The position numbers were made by a program, and so were the translations under genes. A stretch of 28,613 nt of DNA, from NCBI GenBank assembly GCA_937900045.1, contig CALCEB010000124.1, positions 1-28,613 on the forward strand. The letters run 5' to 3'. Positions 14,568-23,844 of this stretch are shown here, piece after piece; position 1 is the first letter of the stretch; the number at the start of each line of letters is the position of its first letter. This DNA comes from an uncultured Acidobacteriota bacterium (GTDB lineage Bacteria; Acidobacteriota; Terriglobia; UBA7540). Below the pieces are notes generated by a model. The model was not told the origin of the DNA. It saw only the letters and a program-made list of their open reading frames with translations, and ran no database searches.

Positions 14568-14984
14568 CTAGGCTGCCCCAACCCGCGATACAAACTGCGT
14601 CGAAATGGAAAGCTTGTGACTTGCCAAGCGCAAAGCCTCGCGGGCGTCCGCTTCGCTCACGCCTTCCATTTCAAAAAGCACGCGGCCTGGCTTCACCACC
14701 GCCACCCAGAACTCCGGAGCTCCTTTTCCTTTGCCCATGCGGGTCTCAGCAGGCTTCTTGGTCACAGGCTTGTCGGGAAACACCCGGATCCAGAGCTTTC
14801 CGCCGCGCTTGATAAACCGCATGATCGCCACACGTCCTGCCTCGATCTGGCGTGCCGTAATCCAACCCGGCTCCAACACCTTTAACCCAAAATCGCCGAA
14901 AGAGAGGTGCGATCCCCGCCACGCTTTCCCGCGCATGCGGCCGCGCTGCTGTTTACGGAACTTCACTTTGCTGGGCATCAACAT
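14568..14984 (-). CDS. rplP: 50S ribosomal protein L16 (uL16)
   Basis: 138 residues, normal length. L16 organises the A-site tRNA region and peptidyl-transferase centre of the large subunit. It begins MLMPSKVKFRKQQRGRMRGK and contains FGDFGLKVLEPGWITARQIE, then RKxxKRGGKLWIRVFPDKP-type sequence and the EMRMGKGKGAPE-like site (here ETRMGKGKGAPEFWVAVVKP). ATG 14982-14984 has GGAG about ten bases upstream. Confidence 0.97.
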   Translation of the reverse strand: MLMPSKVKFRKQQRGRMRGKAWRGSHLSFGDFGLKVLEPGWITARQIEAGRVAIMRFIKRGGKLWIRVFPDKPVTKKPAETRMGKGKGAPEFWVAVVKPGRVLFEMEGVSEADAREALRLASHKLSISTQFVSRVGAA

Positions 14985-15044
14985 ACGATCAAATTCTCCG
15001 TTTTCACCCCGCCCCTGGGGCGAAAGTTACTAAGACTTTGAGCC

Positions 15045-15779
15045 TTATACCTGCGCTTCCGGTGGAGTCTCAGGCTCGACCGCCGGGACTGGACCCGCCG
15101 ACGCCGCTGGAACCGCTGTCGGCTCCGCACGACGCGCCGGCCGCTGCTTTTGCATCAGAATCTCCCCGTTATACACCCAGCACTTCACCCCAATTACACC
15201 ATAGGTTGTCCGGGCCTCGGCCATCCCAAAGTCAATGTCGGCCCGCAGCGTGTGGAGAGGAAGGCGTCCTTGCAGGTACCATTCGGAGCGGGCAATTTCT
15301 GCGCCGTTCAACCGTCCGCCGCATCGCACCTTGATGCCCTTGCAGCCGAATCGCAGCGCCGAATCCACCGCTTTGCGCATGGCGCGCCGGAAGGCAACGC
15401 GCTTTTCAAGCTGGAGGCAGATCGATTCCGCCACCAATTGGGCGTTCAGCTCCGGGCGGCGCACTTCCTGGATATTAATGGGTAACACCTCGCGCCCGGT
15501 CTGCTTCTGAACTTCCTGGCGCAGCCGGTCAATCTCCGCGCCTTTGCGCCCGATGATGATGCCCGGCCGGGCGGTGTTGATCGTAATCTTCAGTTTGTTG
15601 CCGGGCCGCTCAATTTCAATCGAAGCCACGCCAGCGCTCTTCAGGTCCTCCTTCAGCCGCTTCTTCAGAGCCAGGTCCTCATGCAGCAGGTCGGCATAAC
15701 CCTTCTTGGCAAACCAGCGCGACTTCCAGGTCTTGGTGTATCCCAGCCGGAACCCATAGGGATGTACTTTCTGTCCCAC
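15045..15779 (-). CDS. rpsC: 30S ribosomal protein S3 (uS3)
   Basis: 244 residues. S3 lines the mRNA entry channel with S4 and S5 and takes part in helicase activity. It begins MGQKVHPYGFRLGYTKTWKS; the KH type-2 domain carries GIIIGRKGAEIDRLR (GRKG at 77-80), and the C-terminal domain has GCKGIKVRCGGRLNGAEIAR and TYGVIGVKCWVYNGEIL. From about residue 212 the tail is Pro/Ala/Glu-rich and likely disordered. Start GTG 15777-15779 with GGGAGG upstream. Confidence 0.97.
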   Translation of the reverse strand: MGQKVHPYGFRLGYTKTWKSRWFAKKGYADLLHEDLALKKRLKEDLKSAGVASIEIERPGNKLKITINTARPGIIIGRKGAEIDRLRQEVQKQTGREVLPINIQEVRRPELNAQLVAESICLQLEKRVAFRRAMRKAVDSALRFGCKGIKVRCGGRLNGAEIARSEWYLQGRLPLHTLRADIDFGMAEARTTYGVIGVKCWVYNGEILMQKQRPARRAEPTAVPAASAGPVPAVEPETPPEAQV

Positions 15780-15847
15780 TCTTCGCCTCCCAAACTTTCC
15801 TCATCCTGGCTTGCAGCCTTCACCGTTACACCGCAATCCGGAGTCTG

Positions 15848-16192
15848 CTATGCTTTCTTGGTCTCATCCACCGCCACCGTGATGTGGCTCATTCGCCGCT
15901 GATAATGGAAGGCCCGCCCGAGCGGCGCGGGCCGAATGCGCTTCATACGGGGACCTTCGTTCACGTAGGCCTCAGCCACCACCAAGCGGTCCACGTCCAC
16001 GTTCTCCGATTTCTGTTCGGCATTGGAGATGGCGGAGAGCAACACTTTCTCCACTTCCCGGGTCACTCGCTTCTTGGTGAATTTCAGGATGTTCAAGGCA
16101 TCGCCAGCGCTCTTGCCGCGGATCAGATCCACCACCAGCCTCGCTTTTTGCGGTGAAATCCGGATGTACTTTGAAGTGGCTTCAGCTAACAT
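15848..16192 (-). CDS. rplV: 50S ribosomal protein L22 (uL22)
   Basis: 114 residues. L22 contacts all 23S domains, and its beta-hairpin lines the exit tunnel (macrolide-resistance site). It shows KYIRISPQKARLVVDLIRGK near the start, and the hairpin segment NEGPRMKRIRPAPLGRAFHY followed by RRMSHITVAV. Nothing unusual in the tunnel hairpin. Standard place between rpsS and rpsC. Confidence 0.97.
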   Translation of the reverse strand: MLAEATSKYIRISPQKARLVVDLIRGKSAGDALNILKFTKKRVTREVEKVLLSAISNAEQKSENVDVDRLVVAEAYVNEGPRMKRIRPAPLGRAFHYQRRMSHITVAVDETKKA

Positions 16193-16228
16193 GACTTTTC
16201 TCAGCCTTCAGGATTCATTCCTCGAACT

Positions 16229-16552
16229 TCAGCTTGCCGCCGGGGCAGCAGGCTTCGGAGCCGGAGCGGCCGAAGCCGATCTTTCCGTGGCAGCTTTAGC
16301 GCCATGCCCCTTAAAACTCCGGGTCGGCGCAAACTCACCCAGTTTGTGGCCCACCATATTTTCAGTAATGTAAACCGGAATAAACTTCTTGCCGTTATGA
16401 ACGGCAATGGTGTGCCCCACCATTTCCGGGAAAATCGTCGAACGCCGCGACCAGGTCTTGACCACCTTCTTCTCGAAGCGCTTGTTGAGATGCTCAACCT
16501 TCTTCATCAGGTGGCCATCCACGAACGGCCCTTTCTTCATTGACCTTGCCAA
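16229..16552 (-). CDS. rpsS: 30S ribosomal protein S19 (uS19) with C-terminal tail
   Basis: 107 residues. S19 lies in the small-subunit head beside S13 and contacts A-site tRNA. MARSMKKGPFVDGHLMKKVE, then TWSRRSTIFPEMVGHTIAVH and KLGEFAPTRSFKGHG, are diagnostic. The usual protein ends near residue 92; here a tail of ~18 residues rich in Ala and Pro follows. The start is TTG 16550-16552, with GGGGAGG five bases upstream, and it gives the conserved MARS N terminus, whereas the later ATG would cut it. Confidence 0.96.
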   Translation of the reverse strand: MARSMKKGPFVDGHLMKKVEHLNKRFEKKVVKTWSRRSTIFPEMVGHTIAVHNGKKFIPVYITENMVGHKLGEFAPTRSFKGHGAKAATERSASAAPAPKPAAPAAS

Positions 16553-16564
16553 CGCATCCTCCCC

Positions 16565-17392
16565 TTACTTCCGCTCCCGGCGCTTAACGATAAACCGGTC
16601 CGTGGCCTTGTTGTTACGAGTCTTGTACCCGCGCGTAGGCTGTCCCCAGGGAGTGACCGGATGCCGTCCGCCGGAGGTCTTGCCCTCGCCACCCCCGTGC
16701 GGGTGGTCCACCGGATTTTTGGCCACACCACGAACCGTGGGGCGCCGGCCGAGCCACCGGGTGCGGCCGGCCTTGCCCACCGTGACGTTCTCATGATCCA
16801 GGTTTCCAAGCTGTCCAACCGTTGCCATGCAATCGACATGCACCTTGCGGACTTCACCCGACGGCAGCCGCACCTGAGCGTACTCACCTTCCTTCGAAAG
16901 CAACTGCGCCGAGCCACCCGCGCTGCGCACCATCTGCCCGCCCTTACCCTGGCGGAGCTCGATGTTGTGCACCATGGTGCCAACGGGAATGTGCTTCAGT
17001 GGTAGCGCATTGCCGGCAATAATATCTGCTTCCGGCCCGGAAACCACTTTATCTCCCACCTTCAGCCCGTGCGGATAGAGGATGTACCGCTTCTCACCGT
17101 CCACATAGTGCAGGAGCGAGATGAAGGCGGAGCGGTTCGGATCATATTCAATCGTCGCTACCCGCGCCGCAATGCCGAACTTATCGCGCTTGAAATCGAT
17201 GATACGGTACTGGCGCTTGTGGCCGCCTCCGCGCCGCCAAATCGTTAACCGGCCCTGGTTGTTCCGTCCAGAAATTCTCTGCTTCGGCTCCAGCAGCGGA
17301 CGGTAGGGCTCGGAGGTCGTAATTTCGTCAAATGTCAGTCCCGTCTGGAACCGCCGGGTCTCGGTGTATGGCCTGTATGTTTTAATGCCCAT
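16565..17392 (-). CDS. rplB: 50S ribosomal protein L2 (uL2)
   Basis: 275 residues, the usual length. L2 is essential for subunit joining and peptidyl-transferase activity. It begins MGIKTYRPYTETRRFQTGL and contains GRNNQGRLTIWRRGGGHKRQ, AGGSAQLLSKEGEYAQVRLP, and the conserved NPVDHPHGGGEGKTSGGR region with the key histidines. It ends in a basic KATDRFIVKRRERK tail. Located between rplW and rpsS as expected. Confidence 0.98.
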   Translation of the reverse strand: MGIKTYRPYTETRRFQTGLTFDEITTSEPYRPLLEPKQRISGRNNQGRLTIWRRGGGHKRQYRIIDFKRDKFGIAARVATIEYDPNRSAFISLLHYVDGEKRYILYPHGLKVGDKVVSGPEADIIAGNALPLKHIPVGTMVHNIELRQGKGGQMVRSAGGSAQLLSKEGEYAQVRLPSGEVRKVHVDCMATVGQLGNLDHENVTVGKAGRTRWLGRRPTVRGVAKNPVDHPHGGGEGKTSGGRHPVTPWGQPTRGYKTRNNKATDRFIVKRRERK

Positions 17393-17432
17393 AGATTGCG
17401 TCTTTCAGCGAGTCAAAGGCTCCCCTGAACGT

Positions 17433-17729
17433 TTAGGTGCTCTCCAGGAACTCAGGGACTTTCTCGCCTTGCTTGAGTTTGACGTAAGCCTTTTTCCAAT
17501 CCAGCCGGAAACCGGTATTTCGGCCCCGGCGCCTCATCTTCCCCTGGAAATTTGCAGTATGGACGGATTCCACCCTCACCTTAAATGCCTGCTCCACCGC
17601 CCACTTGACCTCCGACTTGTTAGCGTGCGGGTCCACCTGCAAGATCATGGTCCGCGCCCGCTCCTTGACGTCCAACCCCTTCTCAGTGACAAGAGGCCGC
17701 TTCAGAATCTGGTAAGGATTCTTGATCAT
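17433..17729 (-). CDS. rplW: 50S ribosomal protein L23 (uL23)
   Basis: 98 residues. L23 is the main docking site at the tunnel exit for trigger factor and SRP. It shows NPYQILKRPLVTEKGLD, then HANKSEVKWAVEQAFKVRVE and KMRRRGRNTGFRLDWKKAYV. Its ATG overlaps the rplD stop by four bases, indicating coupling with L4. Confidence 0.96.
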   Translation of the reverse strand: MIKNPYQILKRPLVTEKGLDVKERARTMILQVDPHANKSEVKWAVEQAFKVRVESVHTANFQGKMRRRGRNTGFRLDWKKAYVKLKQGEKVPEFLEST

Positions 17730-18349
17730 TGTAGCGATTCCTCCAGCCTGGCGAGCGCCGATTCCGAAATCAAGATCCCATCGTGGCTTAGAACATCATA
17801 GGTTTCGAGCTGATGATGCCGCACCAGATCACAACCCTCAATATTGCGGGACGAAAGCTCCAGATTGTGGTTCGTGGCGTCGTTCACCACCAGCACCGAT
17901 TTTTGAATCCCCAGCTTACGGAGCGCACCGTGAAAAGATTTCGTCTTCGCCTGCTCCAGGGCAAGACCGTCCACCACCGTCAGCTTGTTTTCCTGATACT
18001 TCGCCGCCAGCGCTGAGCGCAGAGCCCCACGCAGCATCCGCGCCGGCATCTTGATCGTGTAATCCCGGGGTTTCGGGCCATGCGCGATCGAGCCGTGCCG
18101 CCAGAGAGAGCTCCGGATACTGCCCACCCGGGCGCGCCCCGTGCCCTTTTGCCGCCAGGGCTTTTTACCGCCGCCCCTCACTTCGCCGCGGCTTTTCGTT
18201 GAGTGTGTGCCGCTGCGTTGGCTCGCCAGATAAGCTCGAACCGACTCCCACAGCAGACTCGGGTTGGGCTTCACACCGAATACCGCCTCCAGCAGTTCCC
18301 GTTCTCTTACCACCTGGCCTTCCAGGTTTTTCACTTCGACTTTCGGCAT
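17726..18349 (-). CDS. rplD: 50S ribosomal protein L4 (uL4)
   Basis: 207 residues. L4 has an extended loop that reaches the exit tunnel and in E. coli also regulates the S10 operon. The loop is seen as GTHSTKSRGEVRGGGKKPWR and QKGTGRARVGSIRSSLWRHG. The Rossmann-like body ends in LEETYDVLSHDGILISESAL-type sequence (here LETYDVLSHDGILISESALA). Whether L4-mediated attenuation occurs here is doubtful, because there is no S10 leader between tuf and rpsJ. Confidence 0.97.
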   Translation of the reverse strand: MPKVEVKNLEGQVVRERELLEAVFGVKPNPSLLWESVRAYLASQRSGTHSTKSRGEVRGGGKKPWRQKGTGRARVGSIRSSLWRHGSIAHGPKPRDYTIKMPARMLRGALRSALAAKYQENKLTVVDGLALEQAKTKSFHGALRKLGIQKSVLVVNDATNHNLELSSRNIEGCDLVRHHQLETYDVLSHDGILISESALARLEESLQ

Positions 18350-18409
18350 GGTTTTATCGTCCGCTGGCCCGGCTGCCGCTGGCCATCCCCTGCGCCGGCG
18401 CCAAAATCG

Positions 18410-19099
18410 TTACTTCTTCTTCTCCGTCTTGGCAGGCTGCGCCGCAGCCTTACGGTGCGGGGCCTTGGCCTTGGCCACGACCACATAAGCGCCATTCGGG
18501 CCGGGAATCGCCCCTTCCACAACCAAAGCATTATCCTCGGCAAGCACGCGCACCACCCGCAGGTTACGCACCGTGACCTGCGCCGCTCCCATGTGCCCGG
18601 CCGCTTTCATTCCCTTCAAAACCCTTGAAGGAAACGCCGATGCTCCTATCGAACCCGGAGCACGGTGAAACATGGAACCGTGCGAGCCGCTGCCACCGCC
18701 AAAATGGTGGCGTTTATGAACTCCTGCAAACCCTCGACCCTTGGAAATCCCGGCGACATCCACCCTCTCGTCTGCCACAAACTGATCCACCAGGACCTTG
18801 TCTCCTGCCTTGACCTCATCCTCGCCCGAGGCGAGGCGGACTTCGCGCAGAAAACGAGTGGGATTAGCGCCCGCCTTCTTGAAATGGCCCTCGAGCGCCT
18901 TGGGCATCCGCCGTGGTCCCGGAAGTTCCACCAAGCCGAGCTGCACGGCCTCATAACCATCTTTTGCGGCCGTCTTACGCTGGATGACCACGCAGGGCCC
19001 GGCCTTTAGGACAGTGACCGGAACCACGTCGCCGTTTTCCGCAAATATTTGAGTCATCCCCAGCTTTCTTCCCAAAATCGCATTCACCATATTTGTCAC
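18410..19099 (-). CDS. rplC: 50S ribosomal protein L3 (uL3)
   Basis: 229 residues. L3 initiates 23S assembly, and its loop reaches the peptidyl-transferase centre. Diagnostic stretches are NAILGRKLGMTQIFAENGD, GISKGRGFAGVHKRHHFGGG and SHGSMFHRAPGSIGASAFPS, with the methylatable Gln of other bacteria not conserved in that exact form as far as I can see. The final ~20 residues are a Lys/Ala-rich tail. Start GTG 19097-19099 has GAGG seven bases upstream; ATG 19088-19090 is an alternative three codons on. Confidence 0.96.
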   Translation of the reverse strand: MTNMVNAILGRKLGMTQIFAENGDVVPVTVLKAGPCVVIQRKTAAKDGYEAVQLGLVELPGPRRMPKALEGHFKKAGANPTRFLREVRLASGEDEVKAGDKVLVDQFVADERVDVAGISKGRGFAGVHKRHHFGGGSGSHGSMFHRAPGSIGASAFPSRVLKGMKAAGHMGAAQVTVRNLRVVRVLAEDNALVVEGAIPGPNGAYVVVAKAKAPHRKAAAQPAKTEKKK

Positions 19100-19159
19100 T
19101 CACGGGCCTCGACCCCGCTTTACCCGTCAACCCAGGGGCGCGGCCTCAAGATCCAACCC

Positions 19160-19492
19160 TTAGATCTTGGTATGCTCCTTGCCGAAGGCTTTAATCTCAA
19201 TATCCACCCCGGAGGGAAGGTCCAGCTTCGTCAGCGCCTCAATCGTGTGGGCCGTGGGCTCAAGGATGTCAACAAGACGTTTGTGAGTGCGAATCTCAAA
19301 CTGCTCACGGGACTTCTTGTCCGTATGAGGAGACCGCAGCACGCAATACTTATTCTTCATCGTGGGTAAAGGGATCGGCCCTGCCACCTCTGCCCCGTGG
19401 CGTTTGGCCGTTGAGACAATTTCCGCCGCCGCGTGGTCGAGCACGCGATGGTCATAGGCTTTGAGCCGGATTCTGATTTTTTCATGCAACAT
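19160..19492 (-). CDS. rpsJ: 30S ribosomal protein S10 (uS10)
   Basis: 110 residues. S10 is a head protein of the small subunit and the NusB partner in antitermination. It shows KIRIRLKAYDHRVLDHAA, GPIPLPTMKNKYCVLRSPHT and KKSREQFEIRTHKRLVDILE, all standard. ATG 19490-19492 follows the tuf stop by only 13 bases, so the str and S10 blocks are fused and no S10 leader is present. The C terminus (AFGKEHTKI) is slightly longer than usual. Confidence 0.97.
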   Translation of the reverse strand: MLHEKIRIRLKAYDHRVLDHAAAEIVSTAKRHGAEVAGPIPLPTMKNKYCVLRSPHTDKKSREQFEIRTHKRLVDILEPTAHTIEALTKLDLPSGVDIEIKAFGKEHTKI

Positions 19493-19505
19493 GGTTACCC
19501 ACCGC

Positions 19506-20696
<1,191 letters not shown>

Positions 20697-20765
20697 AGTC
20701 GCTTCCGCTCCTCAGCTTCTTTAGTCTGGTTTCCCAAAGTTCCGCGCCGACTCCGTGATCCCCCC

Positions 20766-21041
20766 TCACGCGCGAGTGAAACCAATCCGCGCTTTGGCTA
20801 CAGGGGCGTCCTCGTGATAGTTATAGGTCATCGTCGCGATGTAATCCCATCTCAGCAACATTACGGGAACCGCTCCCACGGGGGGCTTGACTCTCCCGGC
20901 GAGTTTCAAAACCAAGGGTCCAAGGCTCCCGGTCTCAACAACCAATGCTTGAAATGATCCGCTCGCAGGCACCAGACCCTTCAGTGCTGTCCTCCCTTGC
21001 GGCGAAAGGTGAAATCGAACGATTTGGCCATTGACATCCAT
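20766..21041 (-). CDS. Unrecognised 91-residue protein in the fusA-tuf interval
   Basis: The ATG (21039-21041) shares one base with the stop of the preceding unknown gene (TAATG), a typical coupled junction. The product has no Cys, no signal peptide and no membrane helix. It is strand-rich, with alternating hydrophobic stretches IVRFHL, FQALVVETGSLGPLVLKL and AVPVMLLRWDYIATMTYNY, and a charged end. I do not recognise the family. The spacing to tuf is 69 bases. The coupling and reading-frame quality argue that it is a real gene; its function is unknown. Confidence 0.75.
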   Translation of the reverse strand: MDVNGQIVRFHLSPQGRTALKGLVPASGSFQALVVETGSLGPLVLKLAGRVKPPVGAVPVMLLRWDYIATMTYNYHEDAPVAKARIGFTRA

Positions 21042-21511
21042 TAGCGATGTGGCTTAGCGGCCGGGTCGTCCCGCCCCACTCCGTACATCAGGCGAGATCG
21101 AAGATCCTCCATTACTTCCCGAGCTTGCCAATCTAAAACATCGTCAACCAAGCTTCGCGGTAAAAAGATATTGACAGGACCTTCCGGAGCCATGACCGTG
21201 AGAATCCACCGAAGCTTTGTAATTTCGGAGGTTACGGCCCGCAGTCTATACTCCGACCCTATGCCCATGAGCATCTGTTCGACTAGTTGACCAAGTTGCT
21301 GCGCCCTCGCGCGCAATCTTTCCTGTCCGTAAAGGCGAGCCAGCTCGGCACGCGCATATTCTTCCTCGGAAATCTTGAACCCGCGAGCCACCTTTTTCTG
21401 CTCATCTGTCAGCTCCGGCAAGCCTCGCCCGGGAACTGCCGAGGCGCGCACCCAATCAGCGGGGGAGATTGAAGACTCTCCGATCACGACTTGAAAATCA
21501 GGCGCTCCCAT
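21041..21511 (-). CDS. Unrecognised 156-residue protein following fusA
   Basis: The ATG (21509-21511) lies ten bases after the fusA stop. The product starts MGAPDFQVVIGESSISPADW, has a Glu/Arg/Ala-rich segment likely helical (about 48-82), an apparent strand region (88-118, with LRWILTVMAPEGPVNIFLP) and a final charged helix (119-142). It contains no Cys, no signal peptide and no membrane segment, so it is probably cytoplasmic. I recognise no family. It is co-directional and coupled with the following 91-residue gene, so the two probably act together. The usual fusA-tuf neighbourhood lacks both. Confidence 0.8.
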   Translation of the reverse strand: MGAPDFQVVIGESSISPADWVRASAVPGRGLPELTDEQKKVARGFKISEEEYARAELARLYGQERLRARAQQLGQLVEQMLMGIGSEYRLRAVTSEITKLRWILTVMAPEGPVNIFLPRSLVDDVLDWQAREVMEDLRSRLMYGVGRDDPAAKPHR

Positions 21512-21521
21512 ATCAGTTTCT

Positions 21522-23675
21522 TTACCTCGCCACGGCCCTACCCTGCATTTTGGCGATAATCTCTTCCGCAATCGCACCCGGCACTTGGTCATACCGCAGG
21601 AAGTGCATGGTGAAGGACGCCCGACCCTGGGTGCGGGAGCGCAAATCGGTCGCGTAGCCGAACATCTCCGCGAGCGGCACCAAGGCACGGATAATCTGCG
21701 TCGAGCCACGCTTCTCCATGCCTTCGATATGGCCGCGACGGCCACTGAGATCGCCCAGAACATCACCCATGAAATCTTCCGGCACCACCACCTCAACCTT
21801 CATGACCGGCTCAAGCAGACAGGGATGGGCTCTGCGTACACCGTCTTTGAGCGCCATGGATCCCGCAATCTTGAAGGCCATCTCCGAGGAATCTACCTCA
21901 TGGTACGACCCATCAAATAGAGCTACACGAATGCCCGTCATCTCATAGCCGGCCAGCGTTCCGGTCTCCATAGCCTCGTGGATGCCGTTATACACCGGGG
22001 AAATATATTCCCGCGGCACCGTTCCGCCCACAATCTCGTCGATAAAGAGCAGATTTAGGTCAGGATCAAACTTGGTTGTCGATTTCTTTTTGGTTAGCTC
22101 GGCAATTTCGGCGGGATCGGGATGCCCGAGGGGCGCAACGCGGATGTTAACGTGACCGTACTGGCCTCGCCCACCGGTCTGTTTGATGTATCTCCCTTCA
22201 GCCTCGGCCGAGCCGCGAATCGTCTCGCGGTAAGCGACTTGCGGGCGCCCCACATTGGCGCCCACACTAAATTCCCGTTGCATGCGGTCCACCAGAATCT
22301 CAAGATGCAGTTCTCCCATGCCGGAAATGAGGGTTTGGCCCGTGTCCGGATCCGTATGCACCTTAAAGGTCGGGTCCTCCTGGGTGAGCTTACCCAACGC
22401 CAGACCCATTTTCTCCTGATCGGCCTTGGTCTTGGGTTCGATGGCAACAGAAATGACGGGCGCAGGAAAATCCATCGCCTCGAAAACTACGGGCGCCGCC
22501 TCATCGCAAATCGTGTCACCGGTCGCCACGTTCTTTAGCCCGACCGCCGCTGCAATGTCACCGGCATAAACCTCATTAATTTCCTCGCGTTTGTTGGCGT
22601 GCATCTTCAGGAGCCGGGAAACACGCTCGCTCCGGCCTCGGCGGGGATTGTAAACACTATCACCACTTTTCAAGGCCCCGGAGTACACCCGAAGGAAGGC
22701 AAGCTGGCCGACAAAAGGATCGGTCATGATCTTGAAAATAAGGGCGGAGAATGGAGCGTCGTCCCTAGCCTCACGAACGGTCACCTCTTCCGTTTCCGGG
22801 ACGATACCCTCGATGGCGGGAACATCCAGAGGAGATGGCAGGAAATCCACCACCGCATCGAGCAGCGGTTGCACGCCTTTGTTCTTAAATGACGCTCCGC
22901 AGAGCACCGGAACCACTTTCATCGCCAGGGTATTGCGGCGCAGGCTGGAACAAAGCTCTTCATTCGTCACCGCGTCCCCGTGCGCATACTTGTTCAGGAT
23001 TTGGTCGTCCACTTCGGCCAGCGCCTCAATCATCTGGTCGCGGGCGTGCTTGGCCGTTTCGCGCATGGTTTCAGGAATGTCTGTGACGTCATAAGCTGCG
23101 CCCAGCGTCTCGTCTTTGTAAACCAGCGCCCTCTGGCGGATGACATCAATGGACCCTTGAAATTTGTCTTCGGCCCCCAAGGGAATGTGGATCGCTACGG
23201 GATGAGCCCGGACCTTGCTACGAAGCTCTTCCAGGCAGGCTTCAAAATTGGCGCCGGTTCGGTCCATCTTGTTCACAAAAACGATCCTCGGCACCCGGTA
23301 TTTGTCGGCCTGACGCCACACCGTTTCGGTTTGCGGCTCAACACCCTCGACCGCGCCCAGAATGGCGATGGCGCCGTCCAGCACGCGCAGGGACCGCTCC
23401 ACCTCCGCGGTAAAGTCGACGTGACCGGGCGTGTCAATGATATTGATCCGAATATCATTCCAGAAGCAGGTGGTGGCGGCCGACGTAATCGTGATGCCGC
23501 GCTCTTGCTCCTGCTCCATCCAGTCCATCACCGCCGTGCCTTCATGAACTTCACCGATCTTATGCGTGATCCCGGTGTAATAGAGAATCCGCTCCGTGGT
23601 TGTGGTTTTTCCGGCATCGATGTGGGCCATGATGCCGATATTCCGGGTTTTTTCTAGCGGTACCAAACGGGGCAT
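21522..23675 (-). CDS. fusA: Elongation factor G
   Basis: 717 residues from the chosen ATG. EF-G is the translocation GTPase, and with RRF splits post-termination ribosomes. The P-loop AHIDAGKT is at 17-24, followed by EQERGITITSAATTCFW, DTPGHVDFTAEVERSLRVLD and VNKMDRTGANF. Domain II to V landmarks include GMGELHLEILVDRM and the C-terminal RRGHIEGMEKRGSTQIIRAL. ATG 23673-23675 gives MPRLVPLEKTRNIGIMAHID; an ATG 17 codons earlier is in frame but the family starts here. Upstream Shine-Dalgarno is weak. Confidence 0.97.
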   Translation of the reverse strand: MPRLVPLEKTRNIGIMAHIDAGKTTTTERILYYTGITHKIGEVHEGTAVMDWMEQEQERGITITSAATTCFWNDIRINIIDTPGHVDFTAEVERSLRVLDGAIAILGAVEGVEPQTETVWRQADKYRVPRIVFVNKMDRTGANFEACLEELRSKVRAHPVAIHIPLGAEDKFQGSIDVIRQRALVYKDETLGAAYDVTDIPETMRETAKHARDQMIEALAEVDDQILNKYAHGDAVTNEELCSSLRRNTLAMKVVPVLCGASFKNKGVQPLLDAVVDFLPSPLDVPAIEGIVPETEEVTVREARDDAPFSALIFKIMTDPFVGQLAFLRVYSGALKSGDSVYNPRRGRSERVSRLLKMHANKREEINEVYAGDIAAAVGLKNVATGDTICDEAAPVVFEAMDFPAPVISVAIEPKTKADQEKMGLALGKLTQEDPTFKVHTDPDTGQTLISGMGELHLEILVDRMQREFSVGANVGRPQVAYRETIRGSAEAEGRYIKQTGGRGQYGHVNIRVAPLGHPDPAEIAELTKKKSTTKFDPDLNLLFIDEIVGGTVPREYISPVYNGIHEAMETGTLAGYEMTGIRVALFDGSYHEVDSSEMAFKIAGSMALKDGVRRAHPCLLEPVMKVEVVVPEDFMGDVLGDLSGRRGHIEGMEKRGSTQIIRALVPLAEMFGYATDLRSRTQGRASFTMHFLRYDQVPGAIAEEIIAKMQGRAVAR

Positions 23676-23844
23676 TGTTAATAATCCAAATAATGAGAGA
23701 GTCCGAGAGGGGCCATCGCGGACCAAGGTCCGCCGCCCGTAGATTCAAATGATCGTTGGGGCCGCGCCAGCGGCCGCAAGGCGGATGGCGGTTCCGGGTG
23801 GAACCTTGTCCCGCCCTGCCCAGGTCTTTCCCGAAAGTCCGGGA
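23676..23844 (-). promoter_or_regulatory. rpsG-fusA spacer with three hairpins
   Basis: This 169-base gap has no ORF of its own. It contains a 7-bp perfect stem GCGGACC / GGTCCGC (23718-23733), a 6-bp stem GGCCGC / GCGGCC (23760-23775) and a 5-bp stem TCCCG / CGGGA (23829-23844) that touches the rpsG stop. None is followed by a T-tract in the transcription direction. They may influence RNA processing or the relative output of S7 and EF-G; this is inference. Confidence 0.35.

Noticed and set aside
14345..14593. 82-codon minus-strand ORF in the rplP-rpmC gap
   Set aside because: It runs through the inverted repeats and hairpins of the 14380-14537 element, overlaps the end of rplP, and its translation has no protein-like pattern.
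21522..23726. EF-G start 17 codons upstream of the chosen one
   Set aside because: The extension is not part of the family, whereas the internal ATG gives the normal N terminus just before the P-loop region.
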